DNA of 64,000 bases from Corylus avellana (GCF_901000735.1 NC_081544.1:20969410-21033409); one strand, 5' to 3'; positions 34,701 to 46,165 are shown, counted from the stretch's first letter. Notes: generated by a model from the sequence alone, not told the origin. Program-made: numbers and translations.

Positions 34701-37700
34701 CTATGTGAATGATGATTAACACGCTAAACCATTAATCAAAATTTGAAGAATTGAGAAAAAAAAAAAAAAAAAAACACTACCTAAAGCCCCGAGTATCATT
34801 CTTGCTACCGCGACAGAACATCTGCAATAGAACATGCAAAAATAATCAAAACAGTTGGAAAATATTACATCACGAGAAATTGAATCAACAGCCAACATAG
34901 TAACCAACCACAAAAAAATAATAATAATAATAATAAAACTTAGAATGGATTCACTGCAGAAACAAATGTACTAGCCAGCATCAAAGATCATCCCAAACTA
35001 CGGACTTGGCATATCACTCACCTCTGCAGGGACTAGGTAAATGACTGAAGCACTGAAGTCCCCAAACAATAAACCACCATCCGTACTAATAGTCAAATCA
35101 TATCATAGTTGGATAAAATTATAAATCAAGAATTTCATGATCATCAAATCAGTAACTATACAACATCTTAAATATGTGGGAAGAAACAGAGCTTTCAAAA
35201 AATCAATCATGAAAGTATATAACAATTAGCTTATTCTTAACTGTAGACAACACGAGTAGTCAGCAAGAACTGAAGGAACTCATTGCTACATTGTAAGTCC
35301 AAGGGATAACAAGTGGCAGTCTCCAACTGAACAAGTCTGAAGTGATACTCTCATTAATCTCATTTACTTTGTAAATTTTAGGAAAGAGAAGGAGAAGAAC
35401 ATCAGGGGTAGGATGTGCTAGGCACAGGGCATAGTTTAGGCATGCAATATTTATTAGTTTTCCAGAATGACATTGGTTGATTTTTGTGGGTCTAACTATA
35501 ACTATTTCCTGTTAAGGGCCCTAGCAAGAAGTTCTTAAACAAGCTCATAGTTTGAGCCAATTCAATTGGTTTAATTGAAATACAATGGTTCGAGATGCGA
35601 TTTGGCTTGCAAAAGAAAATTTTACTCATAAATTTTTTTAAAAAAAAAAATATACACTAGTTCGAGATACAATGTAGAACATAATTGATATAGCCCAGGT
35701 GGAAGGTCCAACAGTCGGTGCTGGAGGACCCAAATACACCTGGATGTATCACTAAAAAGGTTGCAGATATGTTGTTCCACAATTTCAAGCAAGATTGGCT
35801 CATACAACATGAGCTATGGGGAATCTTCAAGAGCTGAGGAGCTCAAAATTGAAGCCCTAGAGAAGAAACATAAGGGAAATTTCAAAATCTGATCTTTTTT
35901 TGCCCCCTCAAACTAACACAAACCCTGATTAAGTGTATATATGTAGATTTCTCTTTTCTTTTCTTTTCTTTTTCTTTTTTTTTTTTAACTTGGTCCCTAA
36001 GCATATTGCTTGGGCCCATACTAACCTCAACTATGAGAAGTTTACATGTAAAACCAGGCCAGACCCATAACATATAACTAAAGCCCAACATAGTAAAACC
36101 CTTAAACCTGAACCAACTCTAGATTGAACTTGAATGACCCAAACACCCTCAAAAGTATTAAACAAAAGTCAATAAAATCTTGATAACTTCTAATTTCAAT
36201 GAACCAGCCCCAGATTTTTCTTTTGGAGTCCCTTTGTACATTTTTCGAATTTACAAGTCGCTCATCAATCTTGACTGCATCAATGATGAAGACTAGCAAC
36301 ACCTGCTTATGACATTTTCATCACTTAAATAGACGATTATCTAGTTGGAAGAACATTACTTAGTGCTTCTATACTGCCAATATTCATGACTAAACAATAT
36401 GTCCATAATTGTAAAAGAAAACATAAAATGTAATTGAAGAAAATCAAGTCAAATATTTATCAGCCAATACCAAAATCTAGGTAAAAGAGTGTCTTTTTAA
36501 ATCCTGTCTGTGCAACAGAGAGAATGACAGTAAATTTAATAAGGTGAAACAAAGCCTTTGAGTATCTACCCAATATCCTCGAGGAACATCTTTTCCACAA
36601 ATCTGAAAATTCCGCAATGCGCTCTTTCCATCACTATCTTCCTGCTTCTCAGTTGACCACATGTCTGATGGGCATAAGTCATCAAAGTTCACAAGCACCT
36701 CTGCACTGCCCTTCCGACACCTGCCATATATTTCAAAATTGAAACAATGGAGGAAGAATCATATTAGGCAGAGAAAAATGGCATACTGGAAATTTTGTCT
36801 GGTACCTCCTAGAAGGATGATGAGCCACCAAAAGTTGCAGGAATTTTATTAGTGAAGCCCGGGTTTCTGATTTGATCATCTGAAACACATGCATAAAATA
36901 GATTGATAGAATTCATTAGCAATAACGATCCCAAACTAATAAAGGCTGACGAGAAAACAAAAAAGTATACCTTTTGTTCTAAGATGATGTCAAAGGCTGT
37001 TGATGTTGCCTCCTCAACATCATACACAGCTCGTGCAATCTTACAAAAGTTTTGTTGCAAGAGTTAATATTTATTTCATATAGAACAAAATTTAATTTGT
37101 AATAGAAGTGGAGCAATTATATCTAATGTTCTTGTGCAGACCTGTCCAGGGTCTGAGCCATTTGATGAAAGATGCTCATTTTCAAATTTCTCATCATCCA
37201 AGCCAAAAGAGCTGCAAAGTTAAAAGCATGTTAGAATATAGTGACAAAAACAACTCTAGAAGCTAAAATATGCACAAAAGTTTACAAAACTAAATGTTTA
37301 AGTGGCCATTGTCATCTCCCCCGTGCTTGGTTTGCCATGTCTGATTCCAGCATCTACCCACCAACGCATTAGATACTAGCATATAGAAGAACTTGGTCAC
37401 AAGAATTATGGTTTAATGGTTCAAAACTAATGGAATGTAGCCTCTTTGAAGTAGCAAAACAGTTTAGCTTAATTTGACACATAGATCGTTCTCCTGTATA
37501 GCATCTACCCACCAAGGCCCTTACCACTTCTGCCAACCCCAAGAGGTTATGATTCGACGACACTTTTTTTTTTTTTTTTTGATAAGTATGATTCGACGAC
37601 ACTTAATTGCGTAACTTTGTTGTGCTAACCATTTTGCATAATAAAGTGTTAGTTTGTACCCTGCGAAAGTGTGGATAAGTATAATGAAGCATACCCACCC

Positions 37701-40700
37701 ACATTATTGTTTGCATAAATTTAATTCAATTTTTTTGTCTTAAAACATCAGACTAATGGCTTAAGCCCAATTCAGTATTGAATCTATCGGTGTGTTGGAG
37801 ATATAAGATATGGGACAAGCCAACACTACATATCATGTTGAGTAAGCCACAGAGAGATATTATGGGCTTTTGGAGAGAGAGAGAATTCTATTGAAAAGCA
37901 CAAGATAGATCTCCGAGGGCGTTGTTTTAATGGCTAGATCACTCCATTAGTTGCTAATAGAGGCTCCTTCTTGAGTTTCATTGGCTTGTTGAAGTTTAGA
38001 TCTTGAATTATCTTCCACTTCCTTTTCCTTTACTATTCTTTCTTATTTTACTTTCTTTTTTGTTTTATCTTCTCTCCTATACCCCCCTCCCCCCAATGCA
38101 CTACTGTAGTACTGTTGCACCCTAAAGTATTTATTTATAAAGAAACAATATATGACAATAACATTACATTGCTAGATATTACATTACATTATAAGACATA
38201 AGTTGTGCACCCAAGCATATGCAAACACATGACATTCTGAGCGAGTAAATAAATTTTTACAAAAGAAAAAACCCTGATTAAGTAATGCATCTGGTTACAA
38301 TAACTCCACAAAGAATTTTTCTTGAAAAAATAAATGTGGACATAATTAGTGAGTATCAACTACTACTACAATACTACTGCCCAAGATAATAAGATTAAAA
38401 GTGAGGCAATTAAACAAAGTTTCTAATAATTAAGAAAATCCTGTATCAAGATTTTATGAACCTCTCATGCTTGCAAAACCAACAATGACGGAATAGATGA
38501 CAAATGATTCTTCTAGTCCTAGATGAAGGATTTTCTTATCAAGGATTTTTTTTGATATATACTTATCAAAAAAAAAAGTCCTAGATGATATGGCAATAAA
38601 TAGGAAAGTGGACAAACTTTTCATTCATGCAGTTCAGATTTTGCCCAAAATAGATATCCATAGGTACAAGGCAACTCTAGAGGCAGCATGAATAGACTAT
38701 TAAATCATCAATTGTCCAAAAAGCTTAAGCCGATAGGAGATGAAGGATTTAATTATTTAATTAATATTATAAAACTCCCCCTTATCTGTGGGTTCAAACC
38801 CCTCAACAAGTGAGGCCTAACACGCAGAATATTTAACTAAAATAAAAGGTAAAATATGAAATCATGGTTTAAATTCAAGACCTCAACTATAATATTATAT
38901 TAAATCACCAATTATAATAAATAAAAAATTAAGCTAATAAGAAATTGTGAATTCAATTATTTAATTACTATTCTAAAACAAATAAAGGAGGATAGAAAAC
39001 CTAAGAGAAACCATTCGCATAAAGATTCTACAATGAAAAACCTCATGTACTTACACCACCACCATCCTTGTAATGAGAGCAAATCATCCACTAAAGTAAA
39101 TGAAACTGATTCTATGATCCCTACATTATGAAAGGGAAGTCCCAAAAACATTTTGCATCGAATGGTTGTCAAGGAAACATATAGATTCAAATAATTTAAA
39201 GTGTATTTTCAAATGATTTTCACTCCCTTTAAGAGGTAAACACTTTAATGAATTTGAACTCCTATTCCAATAAACAAAAGAAAAGAAGGGGGGGGAGGGG
39301 GGAGGGGGGGGTGCTCATTTGTTGAAAACTTATATAGTTGGAAAAGTGAAAACCAAGACCTACTTAGCCACGATGTAAAGCATCAAATTGATAAAAAGTA
39401 CAAAAATAAACTCATAATTAAGCACATTGAGAATATTTGTGTATTTTTTAAGTTCAAATTTATTTTAAACTTCCCATTTGAATGACTATTTTGCCATGCA
39501 TTCAATTTATTCACCTCAAAGGTACAAATGCATGAGAAAACTTTCAAAAAAACACAGGACTTGAAAATATGTATTTTACATATTTCAAATCACAACACTG
39601 AAAGTGTAAATTCCAACATGATGCCAGCTTTAAATAAAACACATAGTACAACATAACCTCCAAACAATAAATAGATGTAAATACCTCATACCTGCCTATT
39701 TGCTTGTTGATCCAATGAAGCAATTTATCAGCTGTCCGTCCATCATCAATGACACGTAATTCATTTTTCTCTTGTTTAGGTTCCCAACCACCCGATACGA
39801 ACTTAGGAGGATGGCCCCAAAAGAGCATTGGATAATGACCAACAGAAAACTTATCACAAAGTTTAGTGTTTATCTGTTCTGTCAGACAAGTGAAAGGAGA
39901 AGGACTAATCACCAATCCATGCTTTATATAAATAAGAGTGTGTGTCATTTAAAGAAGCAATAAGAGAAATGCAATAACTACAAAAGGAGAGGGGATAACA
40001 GATCAACACCAAAATCAGCATAATGACAAGAACTGAGATGACAAAATTAGACAAATTCTATCACTGAATGTTAATTATGGCTATAGAGAGCTCGTCTGAT
40101 GAGCAGCTGTCTTCTTATATTGTGCCGTCCCTCCATTAGCTCTCTTTTATATGTATTATTTTTCTCCAAACTAACCAATTGCCTCCCCCCACCCCTACCA
40201 CAAAAGGGGTGTGGCAGTTAATATAAAAGATAATATTCCTATTGTTGCACGGGACTGGGGTTTACTCTGCAGGGGTGGGTCCGAAGGGCCCTGCCTTGGA
40301 GAGGTTCCCCGACATAAAAAATAAATAAATAAAAAAATTTAAAAAAAAAATCCTATTGCTGATTGTTGTCAAGTTGTTAAGGAAAGGACCAAGGAAAACA
40401 TCTTTCCAATATATTTGTCACCATAAAATGTGAGTAGATAGAAGGCATGAAAACAAGCATTAGAGCCACCTCACTTTTTTGTGCTTCATATTGCAGTTTT
40501 TCTTAAAATAGTCATTCCTTAAATTTTGCTTGTTCTTGGCTACTTCTTTATGTTAGAACATCCAACCCTAAAATTTAAGCTAGTTACAAGAACTTGGTCC
40601 AGCAATGTTCAGTCAACCACTCAGCACATGAGTAAGAGCCTACTCCTCATGCAAGCCATATACTCTCGGTTACACTAGTCCGGCCAAACTATCGGCTCTA

Positions 40701-43700
40701 ATACCATTAGTTAGGAAGTGAAACCCTTGAAAGTTCTGCAAGTAAGGCCTTGATGCACATAGAAGGGACACCACTTTCCCACATGGTTGTATTTGAGACT
40801 TGATATCGATATATGCACTAGTAAGGTTTCTCCATCTACTAGCGTTTTTAGGTTGGATGACCTAACATAGTATCAAATTCCAATTTGTTTGTTTTTGGAT
40901 CAATGTAGCATACCTGTTTGTCTTTGTTTCAACTTCAATTGGACCAATCAACCACAATGGTGTGCCGCTTTAGGAGATTATCCATCATAAGGATCTTTCG
41001 TAGGGCCGCCGACCAACCAAAAAATGCCCTTCTCAACGGAACTTTAGTACGCCAAACACTTTTCCAAGAAAAACAGACTCAATCATGACAACAGATGACA
41101 TTGTAGAAGGATTTAACACCAAATAACCCCTTTTTGGAAGAGACCCACCAAAGCTTGTCCTCCCCTTCCCGTCTCACTCTCAATAAATACAACACCCGGA
41201 AAAATGATGCAAAGGCTTCCACCTCCCAATCATGAGCCTTTCTAGTTAAGATTGCATTCCACTGAATGGCACCGCCAAAAAATTCCACGAGAGTCGCAAC
41301 AGATGCATCATTTATGCAAAAAGTCCAAAACAAGCGTACATCGGCTTATCTAAAGCCATATGCAAAACCCATTGAGCTACAGTATCAAGCAACATTGAGC
41401 TACATGTAGCGGACATTGTAGCTCAATGCATTACTTATTTTATCATTTCTTGTATCTCTATCCTTTTTTTTTAACATTTCTCTCGCCCCTTTTTTTGTGC
41501 TTCATGGAAGAAATGAAAGTTGCTTCTCTTTCTTCAGCCCCCTCCATGCCTATCAGCATTGTGCTTCGATGCTAGAGCCCCATTTCCCCAACGGCTCGTC
41601 GTCAATCTCCCAGCCAAAGGAGCTAGGCAAGAAGACGGTGGAGGTCTGGAAGGAGATCGTGGTTGGGTCAGAGAATCAAAGGGAAGGCAGGGGGGATTAA
41701 GCTTGGAAATCATTGGTGATGTTGGGTTACTAAAAAAAGGAGGCAAAGTCCCTATCTCTACTTCTCTCTCTGACTCAATTTCTCTTTCATTCTCTTCCTT
41801 TATGGTTTTCTCGCCGCAAATCTGTCTCTCCGGTGAGAATCAGATCCGTCCGATGTGTAGACTTCGGCTTCGTCTTGGTCTGATTCAACGCTGGAACAAG
41901 CTTCTGGAAATGACGGAAAGCCGATGTGCAAATCTCTCTCTCTGTCTTGGTCCAATTCCTCCTTGTTTGGCTTCATCCCATGTGCAGACGGTGGAAGCAT
42001 GTGGTTAAAAATTCATGTGGAAATCAGTGAAGATGTGATTTTAACAAAAAGAAAATGAGTGGAGATGCGTGTGGCTTCATCCTGGTCTGAAGAAAAGGTG
42101 TGAGAAGAAAGAAAAGTAGAAAAAAAATTTGAAGAAAAGGGGATTGGTGTTTTTTTCATGGAGATTGTTTTTTAATTAAAAGGAATAAAAAATTAAAAAT
42201 AAATATTATTTTAATAGAATAGATAAAAATATAACTAATCGGATGTAGGGGATCATTAAAAACCCATTAGCTAAACTAGATAAAGTGAGTTTTGACCATC
42301 CATTTTTCATAAACCATTGTGAGTGCTCTTAAGGGTTGTATCCCCACACCAAAGATCATGCCAAAAACTAACCTTAAAGCCATTTCCCACCTCAAATCTA
42401 GTATGATTACAAAACTTCCCCCAACCACTCCTAATATTCATCTATAAACCCACCTCATACGCCTTGATGGACTCCATAGAACACCACACTCCCCACGCAC
42501 TTCCATATTTAGAGTCTACTAGCACCCTCCACCAAACCTATCTGTCAAGTTCATAGTGCCAAAACCATTTAGCTAAGACTAAGAGAGCATGATTGAATCT
42601 TAGCAAGTTCCTAATCCTCAACCCTCCCTCAAAGATCGATGTACAAACCTTTGACCATCTCACCAAATGATTTGAACTCTTCACTTAGCCCCCCATAATA
42701 AATCACGTTGAAACTTCTCAATACGATTTGCAACACTTGTAGGGAGAGGAAAAAGGGAGATGGAGTACGTAGGTAAGTTGGATAGGGTGCTCTTGATAAA
42801 GGTAATCCTGCCACCCTTAGACAAATACAAAATTTTCCAATAGCCAACCAACGTTTTATCTTCTCAATCACATCGTCCCATATATGCTTAGCCTATAGGA
42901 TGTCCCCAATGGAAGGCCAAGATACTTCAAGGGCAGAGACGCAACCCCACAACCCAAAATTCCAGCCAACCCAGCCACATTATCAACATATCCCACAGGA
43001 ACCAAATCCGACTTGGCTAAGTTTGTCTTAGCTATTCAAAAGTAAAACCAACATAGACCACAAAACATAGAAAAGGATGAATTTAAGCATTTTCTTGCCC
43101 ATCTTCATCAATAGGACCCTCTGGGCATGGGACTAATTTACAACCATAGGGTTGCTAAGTCAATGGTCAGTTCCCGGAAGAAAAGTACTAACGTTTTTCA
43201 TAGAAATAAAATATAAGAAACTAATTTCCAGATACCAAATATATCAAACCCTGTGAAGAAAGTAATCGATAAAGCACAGCATAAATACCTTCGATGCACA
43301 GTCTACCCTAGTCATCAATATGATTCCGGGATGCACTGCATCAGGTCCATTAAAAAGCCTAGCAACTTTTTCATAATGGGGCTGCACAATTGATTTTCAA
43401 TCAACAACAAATAATAAAATAACATCCACTAGGAATTACAAGCCACAACCTTTAGCATACCATACCTTATAATTTCTGCAGGCAGGGCACCTGATAGAAC
43501 AATAAAATTATGTTAATAAAATCAAACTCCACACGACAAAGGAATATCATATTTCTAAGTTCTTGAATAAATGCAGAGAAAAAAAGTTTTAAAAATAAAC
43601 ATAAAAGGCAATCACTCGGCTGCCAATCCCTTCAATTTGAGTGGCAAAAGTAGTAAACCATGTCTTCGTTTTCTGTATCCTAAACTCAGACTAGCAATCT

Positions 43701-44279
43701 AGGTCAGCCAAAGTGCAAGGTAACGCTAAGACCAGCTTCAAAAAACACACACCCACAAACACACAAAAACGCTTTTGAAATTATTCAACTTTTTATTTGG
43801 ATTGCCCATTTCATATATCAACCAACAAGACATTAACACGTTAAGAAATTGCGTAAAACAGCTTCAGTTTAGCTCAAATAACATTTCTCCAACCAGTACT
43901 TTCCATAAAATTTGAATATTTTAATGCAAACAAACCCAATCAATGTATATCCAAATTATAGATCTCAAATATTCCATTGAACTAATTCTTTTGTTTTACA
44001 ACCTGGAACGCAACCATTTTTTTCTCTCCTTTTTTTGTGAGGCTAAATTCGAAATACTGACCAGTGAGCGAAGAATTCGACAACCGCAAAGGTAGCAGGG
44101 GTGTCCCTGAGGACCGCATCGAAGTTCGTGACGTTCAAATCGACGGCATAATCGCGAACATCACCTTTCTCGGCATCGATCGCTCTGAGGATCGAGCGCG
44201 ACCCTGAAGAAACCGACGTCGCTCCGGATCTCAACCAAAGCAGGCTCAGAAGACTCAGAACCAAATATATTTGAGACAT
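22752..44279 (-). CDS. QSOX: quiescin sulfhydryl oxidase (plant QSOX1/2)
   Basis: Eleven exons (minus order): 44279-44062, 43490-43466, 43381-43289, 39873-39692, 37211-37142, 37039-36971, 36879-36806, 36720-36570, 34821-34781, 23458-23312 and 23223-22752. All junctions are GT-AG, phases close, and the sum is 1542 nt, or 513 residues. In order: signal peptide (about 1-20); thioredoxin domain with CPAC at 74-77; linker with [10 protein letters not shown] to residue 294; Erv/ALR domain with [16 protein letters not shown] at 344-347 and the FAD-contact segment [10 protein letters not shown] at about 371-380; CSSC at 408-411; a membrane helix at about 469-494. QSOX makes disulfides in secreted proteins and passes electrons via FAD to oxygen, giving H2O2, in the ER/Golgi or at the cell surface. 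All redox cysteines are present. The oddities are a 25-nt exon and introns of up to 11 kb stuffed with transposons. Which paralogue (QSOX1 or QSOX2) is uncertain. Confidence 0.93.
24232..24426 (+). mobile_element. left LTR of a TRIM element (QSOX intron 9)
   Basis: It runs from 'tgtgacacc' to 'cgttaca' and matches 33908-34124 along its length ('ggtaaattataaaggcactc', 'agcttcataagc', 'cttgactaatc', 'cctaag/ccttgg'). The preceding five bases, aatat, recur exactly after the right LTR. Next to it lies 'aatggtattaaagc', similar to a tRNA-Met primer site. Confidence 0.75.
24553..26647 (+). pseudogene. LINE ORF1 (broken)
   Basis: The likely start is the ATG at 24553 ([18 protein letters not shown]), the usual opening of plant L1 ORF1 proteins. 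This frame stops at about 24625, and the reading continues in another frame from 24639 ([18 protein letters not shown] ... [18 protein letters not shown]) to a TGA at 25613. After a further shift at 25614-25616 a Pro/Ser/Gly-rich part runs to the TAA at 26645-26647. ORF1 proteins bind LINE RNA as part of the RNP. At least two frame breaks mean it is not functional as read. No zinc knuckle was seen. Confidence 0.7.
26637..28394 (+). pseudogene. LINE ORF2, first copy: endonuclease and start of RT (truncated by gap)
   Basis: The ATG at 26637 overlaps the ORF1 stop by 11 bases. [19 protein letters not shown] opens the APE-like endonuclease, with ETK at the usual glutamate site. A missing base near 26812 shifts the frame. 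The second frame ([20 protein letters not shown] onward) carries GGDFNIV and the SRIDRFLLS and SDHFPLLL motifs, then the RT start up to [22 protein letters not shown] and [18 protein letters not shown], before the N run. In this copy the conserved KAPGPDGF of RT reads KAPSPNGF. Confidence 0.8.
28395..28494. other. assembly gap (100 N)
   Basis: Exactly 100 N, the convention for a join of unknown size. It cuts LINE ORF2 in the RT domain. Confidence 0.97.
28495..29605. repeat. block copied from about 9.96-11.16 kb
   Basis: This gap-bounded block follows 9957-11160 base for base apart from scattered substitutions and a deletion of about 70 bases near 29257. It contains part of MITE A, all of fragment B with its hairpin (28947-28984) and the left arm of MITE C. 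It has no relation to the LINE on either side, so it is probably a misplaced contig (an alternate haplotype of the 10-kb region). Confidence 0.8.
29606..29705. other. assembly gap (100 N)
   Basis: Exactly 100 N, between the copied block and the second LINE copy. Confidence 0.97.
29706..33717 (+). pseudogene. LINE second copy: ORF1 tail and full ORF2 with two nonsense codons
   Basis: 29706-30081 repeats the ORF1 end. ORF2 starts at 30071 with the same overlap and the same one-base loss (near 30246) as the first copy. The main frame then runs to 33717 with in-frame TAGs at 31135 (Trp to stop) and 33139. Domains: endonuclease; RT with intact [23 protein letters not shown] and FADD at 32140-32151; and the C-terminal zinc-binding reverse-transcriptase region ([38 protein letters not shown]). 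ORF2 products nick DNA and copy LINE RNA at the nick. This copy is dead but recent enough for all motifs to be readable. Confidence 0.82.
33908..34124 (+). mobile_element. right LTR of the same TRIM element
   Basis: It runs from 'tgtgaacccc' to 'ccgtgaca', followed by aatat (34125-34129), the 5-bp target duplication also present at 24227-24231. Without the LINE, the whole TRIM is only about 0.5 kb: two LTRs with about 95 bases between, including the purine-rich 'gagtggagaaaat'. Confidence 0.75.
34130..36476 (-). other. rest of QSOX intron 9, exon 9 and intron 8
   Basis: Apart from the 41-nt exon 34781-34821, this is intronic AT-rich DNA. It includes a short tandem 'cacaaactaaatatcaaaatgctaaa' repeat at about 34602-34690 and an (AAT)n run at about 34917-34936. 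No other gene was found. Confidence 0.6.
37566..37586 (-). mobile_element. 21-bp retro-insertion scar
   Basis: The insert reads, on the minus strand, CTTATC plus A15. Perfect 18-bp direct repeats (tatgattcgacgacactt) flank it at 37548-37565 and 37587-37604. CTTATC-A(n) is the exact 3' end of the LINE at 33801, so this is an insertion that stopped after a few bases of LINE sequence. Confidence 0.8.
38527..38576 (+). mobile_element. 50-bp LINE 3'-end insertion
   Basis: The insert ends 'gatatatacttatc' plus A9, like the LINE 3' end. The 12-bp repeats agtcctagatga flank it at 38515-38526 and 38577-38588. It lies in QSOX intron 4. Confidence 0.72.
39288..39311 (+). repeat. G-rich tract (G8-A-G6-A-G8)
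   Basis: Three long G runs separated by single A, in QSOX intron 4. On the QSOX transcript this is a C-rich tract; the plus strand could form a quadruplex. Confidence 0.85.
40248..40350 (+). mobile_element. short SINE (QSOX intron 3)
   Basis: The 103-bp body begins 'cacgggactggggtttactc', contains 'ggtgggtccgaagggccc' and 'gagaggttccccgac' and ends in an A-rich tail. Flanking 11-mers tcctattgttg (40237-40247) and tcctattgctg (40351-40361) match at 10 of 11. The GTCCGAAGG core resembles a pol III B-box. I have seen this 3' end type in SINEs of rosid plants. Confidence 0.62.
40540..40905. repeat. possible LTR-element relic (QSOX intron 3)
   Basis: The stretch runs from 'tgttagaacatccaaccc' to 'ggttggatgacctaaca' and is followed by 'tagtatcaaattcca', weakly like a primer site. 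It also holds 'ctctaataccatta' on the opposite strand. It is too degraded to define ends. Confidence 0.3.
40975..43060 (-). mobile_element. old LINE ORF2 relic, split by another insertion (QSOX intron 3)
   Basis: On the minus strand, 42335-43060 gives [17 protein letters not shown] sequence and upstream LINE fragments with many stops. 41079-41340 continues with [30 protein letters not shown] and [19 protein letters not shown], the region just before the zinc-binding domain. About 41350-42330 separates the two parts. It is clearly older than the LINE at 24.4 kb and has the same orientation as QSOX. Confidence 0.65.
41350..42330. mobile_element. non-autonomous element inside the LINE relic
   Basis: This stretch interrupts the LINE reading. 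Its right part (42180-42300) is shared in reverse complement with 7265-7400. Several overlapping open frames at 41497-42008 show no domain and lie on both strands, so I do not call a gene. The CT-rich, GC-richer middle could be captured host DNA. Confidence 0.4.
43466..43490 (-). other. 25-nt micro-exon carrying the CPAC active site of QSOX
   Basis: This is exon 2. It completes Trp73 and encodes CPACRNYK, that is, the whole thioredoxin redox motif, between the acceptor 'ctatcag' and the donor 'gtatgg'. Skipping it would shift the frame and remove the active site. Confidence 0.88.
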
Positions 44280-45714
44280 GGAATTTAAGACCCAATTGGA
44301 TAATGCGCCGATGAATCCTCTTCCACCACTAGGGTTTTGTGTGAGTGCGGAGTTTCAGAGGATTTTGCCTCAAGGACTGTTGGGGGAGAGAGCTGTTTAC
44401 CGTTAATCGTTAGATCGCAGATGCGTCGCAGAAATTGGTCTTTTTCACGTTTCCGTATCTCCGTTGTACTCTCTCCGACTCGGTTGTCGTTGTATGAATC
44501 GATAATAAAAATTATTACAAAAAAATATATATTATTATTATTATTACGTTGTTTTAAAACATTTTTTGGTAGTGCGATTTTTACACGGAAACGACACTGT
44601 TTCCAATAAAATTATAAAAGTAAAGTGATGCTTCGATGGTGAGATTTTTATTTAAAAAGAAAATTAAAAATAACATTAAAAAAATATTGAAATATTAACT
44701 TGCCTTTTTAAAATTGTTTATATTTTCATACAATTCCTAAAGGACAGATTACAACATAATTATAAGGAAAAACATTCTGATCTCATTAATAGAAGAAGAA
44801 TCACGAGCATAAAATTCTTACATCGCAAAACGTAAAACTCTGAGAAAATTATAGCCGAAGTTACAAGGTTACAACATCATAGATACATACATAACAATCT
44901 TACATTCAAGACTAATCTATGATATCAATATCCGCTAACTTATGACTAATCTTCAGTTGTAAAAACAGCTATGTTCTCTGTTCCAGATAGACAAACCGAT
45001 ACATAAGTAGCAACATCCATCCTACTCGACTCGCAAGTCAGGAAATTATTCACATCCTCAACCCAAAAGGCAAAGACCACAAAATATAGCCAAAAAAACA
45101 GGAAAAATAAAGCAAAGGCACAAAAGCCCACAAAACACCGCTGAAAGAAGGCTGCCAGAGGATTTTGTCCAAAGCGCGAAAAAGCCACACAAAGGCGCGT
45201 GCCAATCACAATCCATCACGAGTTGCTAGAATCAGAAGCGGCAGGAGTCGTTGGAAGCGAGCAGGGCCAGAGGGCGCGATGGAGGGGCACGTATCGAGGT
45301 GAGTCTGATGGAGGGACGTAGATCGAGCTTTGAACAGTCCGATCCAAGAGCCCCATCAACGCTGAAAAAAAAAAGACACGGCAAAAATGTTGGATGGCAC
45401 ATCCAGCGTAGTGGAGCTTGAACCTGTAAAACAAAAGAAAAGTAAACAAAAAGAAAAGGGTGGAGGGGGGGCAAAGAGAGGGAAGGAGGGGGGAAGGAGC
45501 TCGGGATGGGGGGGAGGGAGAACAAAGTGAGAAGGGAGGGAGGGAGAGGGGGAGGGGGAGTTGTGCGGCATCCATATTTTTTCCATATCATTTTATAAAT
45601 CAACAATTAGATTTGTAAACTTATATGAACTCCACATAAATCTAATAGTTGTGGGCAAATTATAGACATAATTATAAAATCAAGATTACAATCATTTATT
45701 TTGAAATTAAAGGG
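44280..45714. other. QSOX upstream region and G-rich spacer
   Basis: The first 200 bases or so are the likely QSOX promoter and leader (read leftward). 45455-45565 is a purine tract with many G3-G7 runs. The proline-rich open frames on its complement are a by-product of that composition. No gene was found. Confidence 0.5.
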
Positions 45715-46165
45715 AAAAATTCATTTAACTTCCTGAATTGTCATTATTTTTGCAATGTCTTCACTAAAGTTTAATTTCTCTCAATTTAGTGTATCTATCT
45801 TTCAATTATTTTTAATGTCACACATCCATTAAGATTTTTTGTTAACTCCTAACTAAGGGGTGTTAAAATTCTCAAAATACCCCCATTTGTTTTTTTTTTA
45901 AAAAAAAAACAAAGATTAAGGCGTTTCTCCAAATTTAACGGTATTTGTAAAATTATCCATGCATCAATCTTTGCAAAAAAAATTAAATATTTTTTCTAAA
46001 AAAAATAATAGGAAGTATTTTGGAAATTTTGTTAGAATTTAATCGAAAATTTTAATGGAGACGGCACATTACAAAAATTTTAGTTCCCTAAACACTAAAT
46101 TGAAAAGTTTTAAACTTTCTGAGTAACATTACAAAAAATGTGACAATTCAATGAGTAATTAAATA
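45715..46165. mobile_element. MITE-like inverted-repeat element
   Basis: The left part ('cctgaattgtcattatttttgcaatg', 'ctctcaatttagtgt') recurs inverted in the right part ('aacactaaattgaaaag', 'cattacaaaaaatgtgacaattcaatgag'). Ends are approximate. No coding capacity. Confidence 0.5.

Noticed and set aside
41497..42008. Open frames of 67 and 162 codons
   Set aside because: They overlap in different frames within a non-autonomous insertion, lack domains and are matched by equally long antisense frames.
45216..45606. Three proline-rich open frames on the minus strand
   Set aside because: They come from a G-rich repeat on the plus strand; three overlapping frames are open at once, which points to composition rather than coding.
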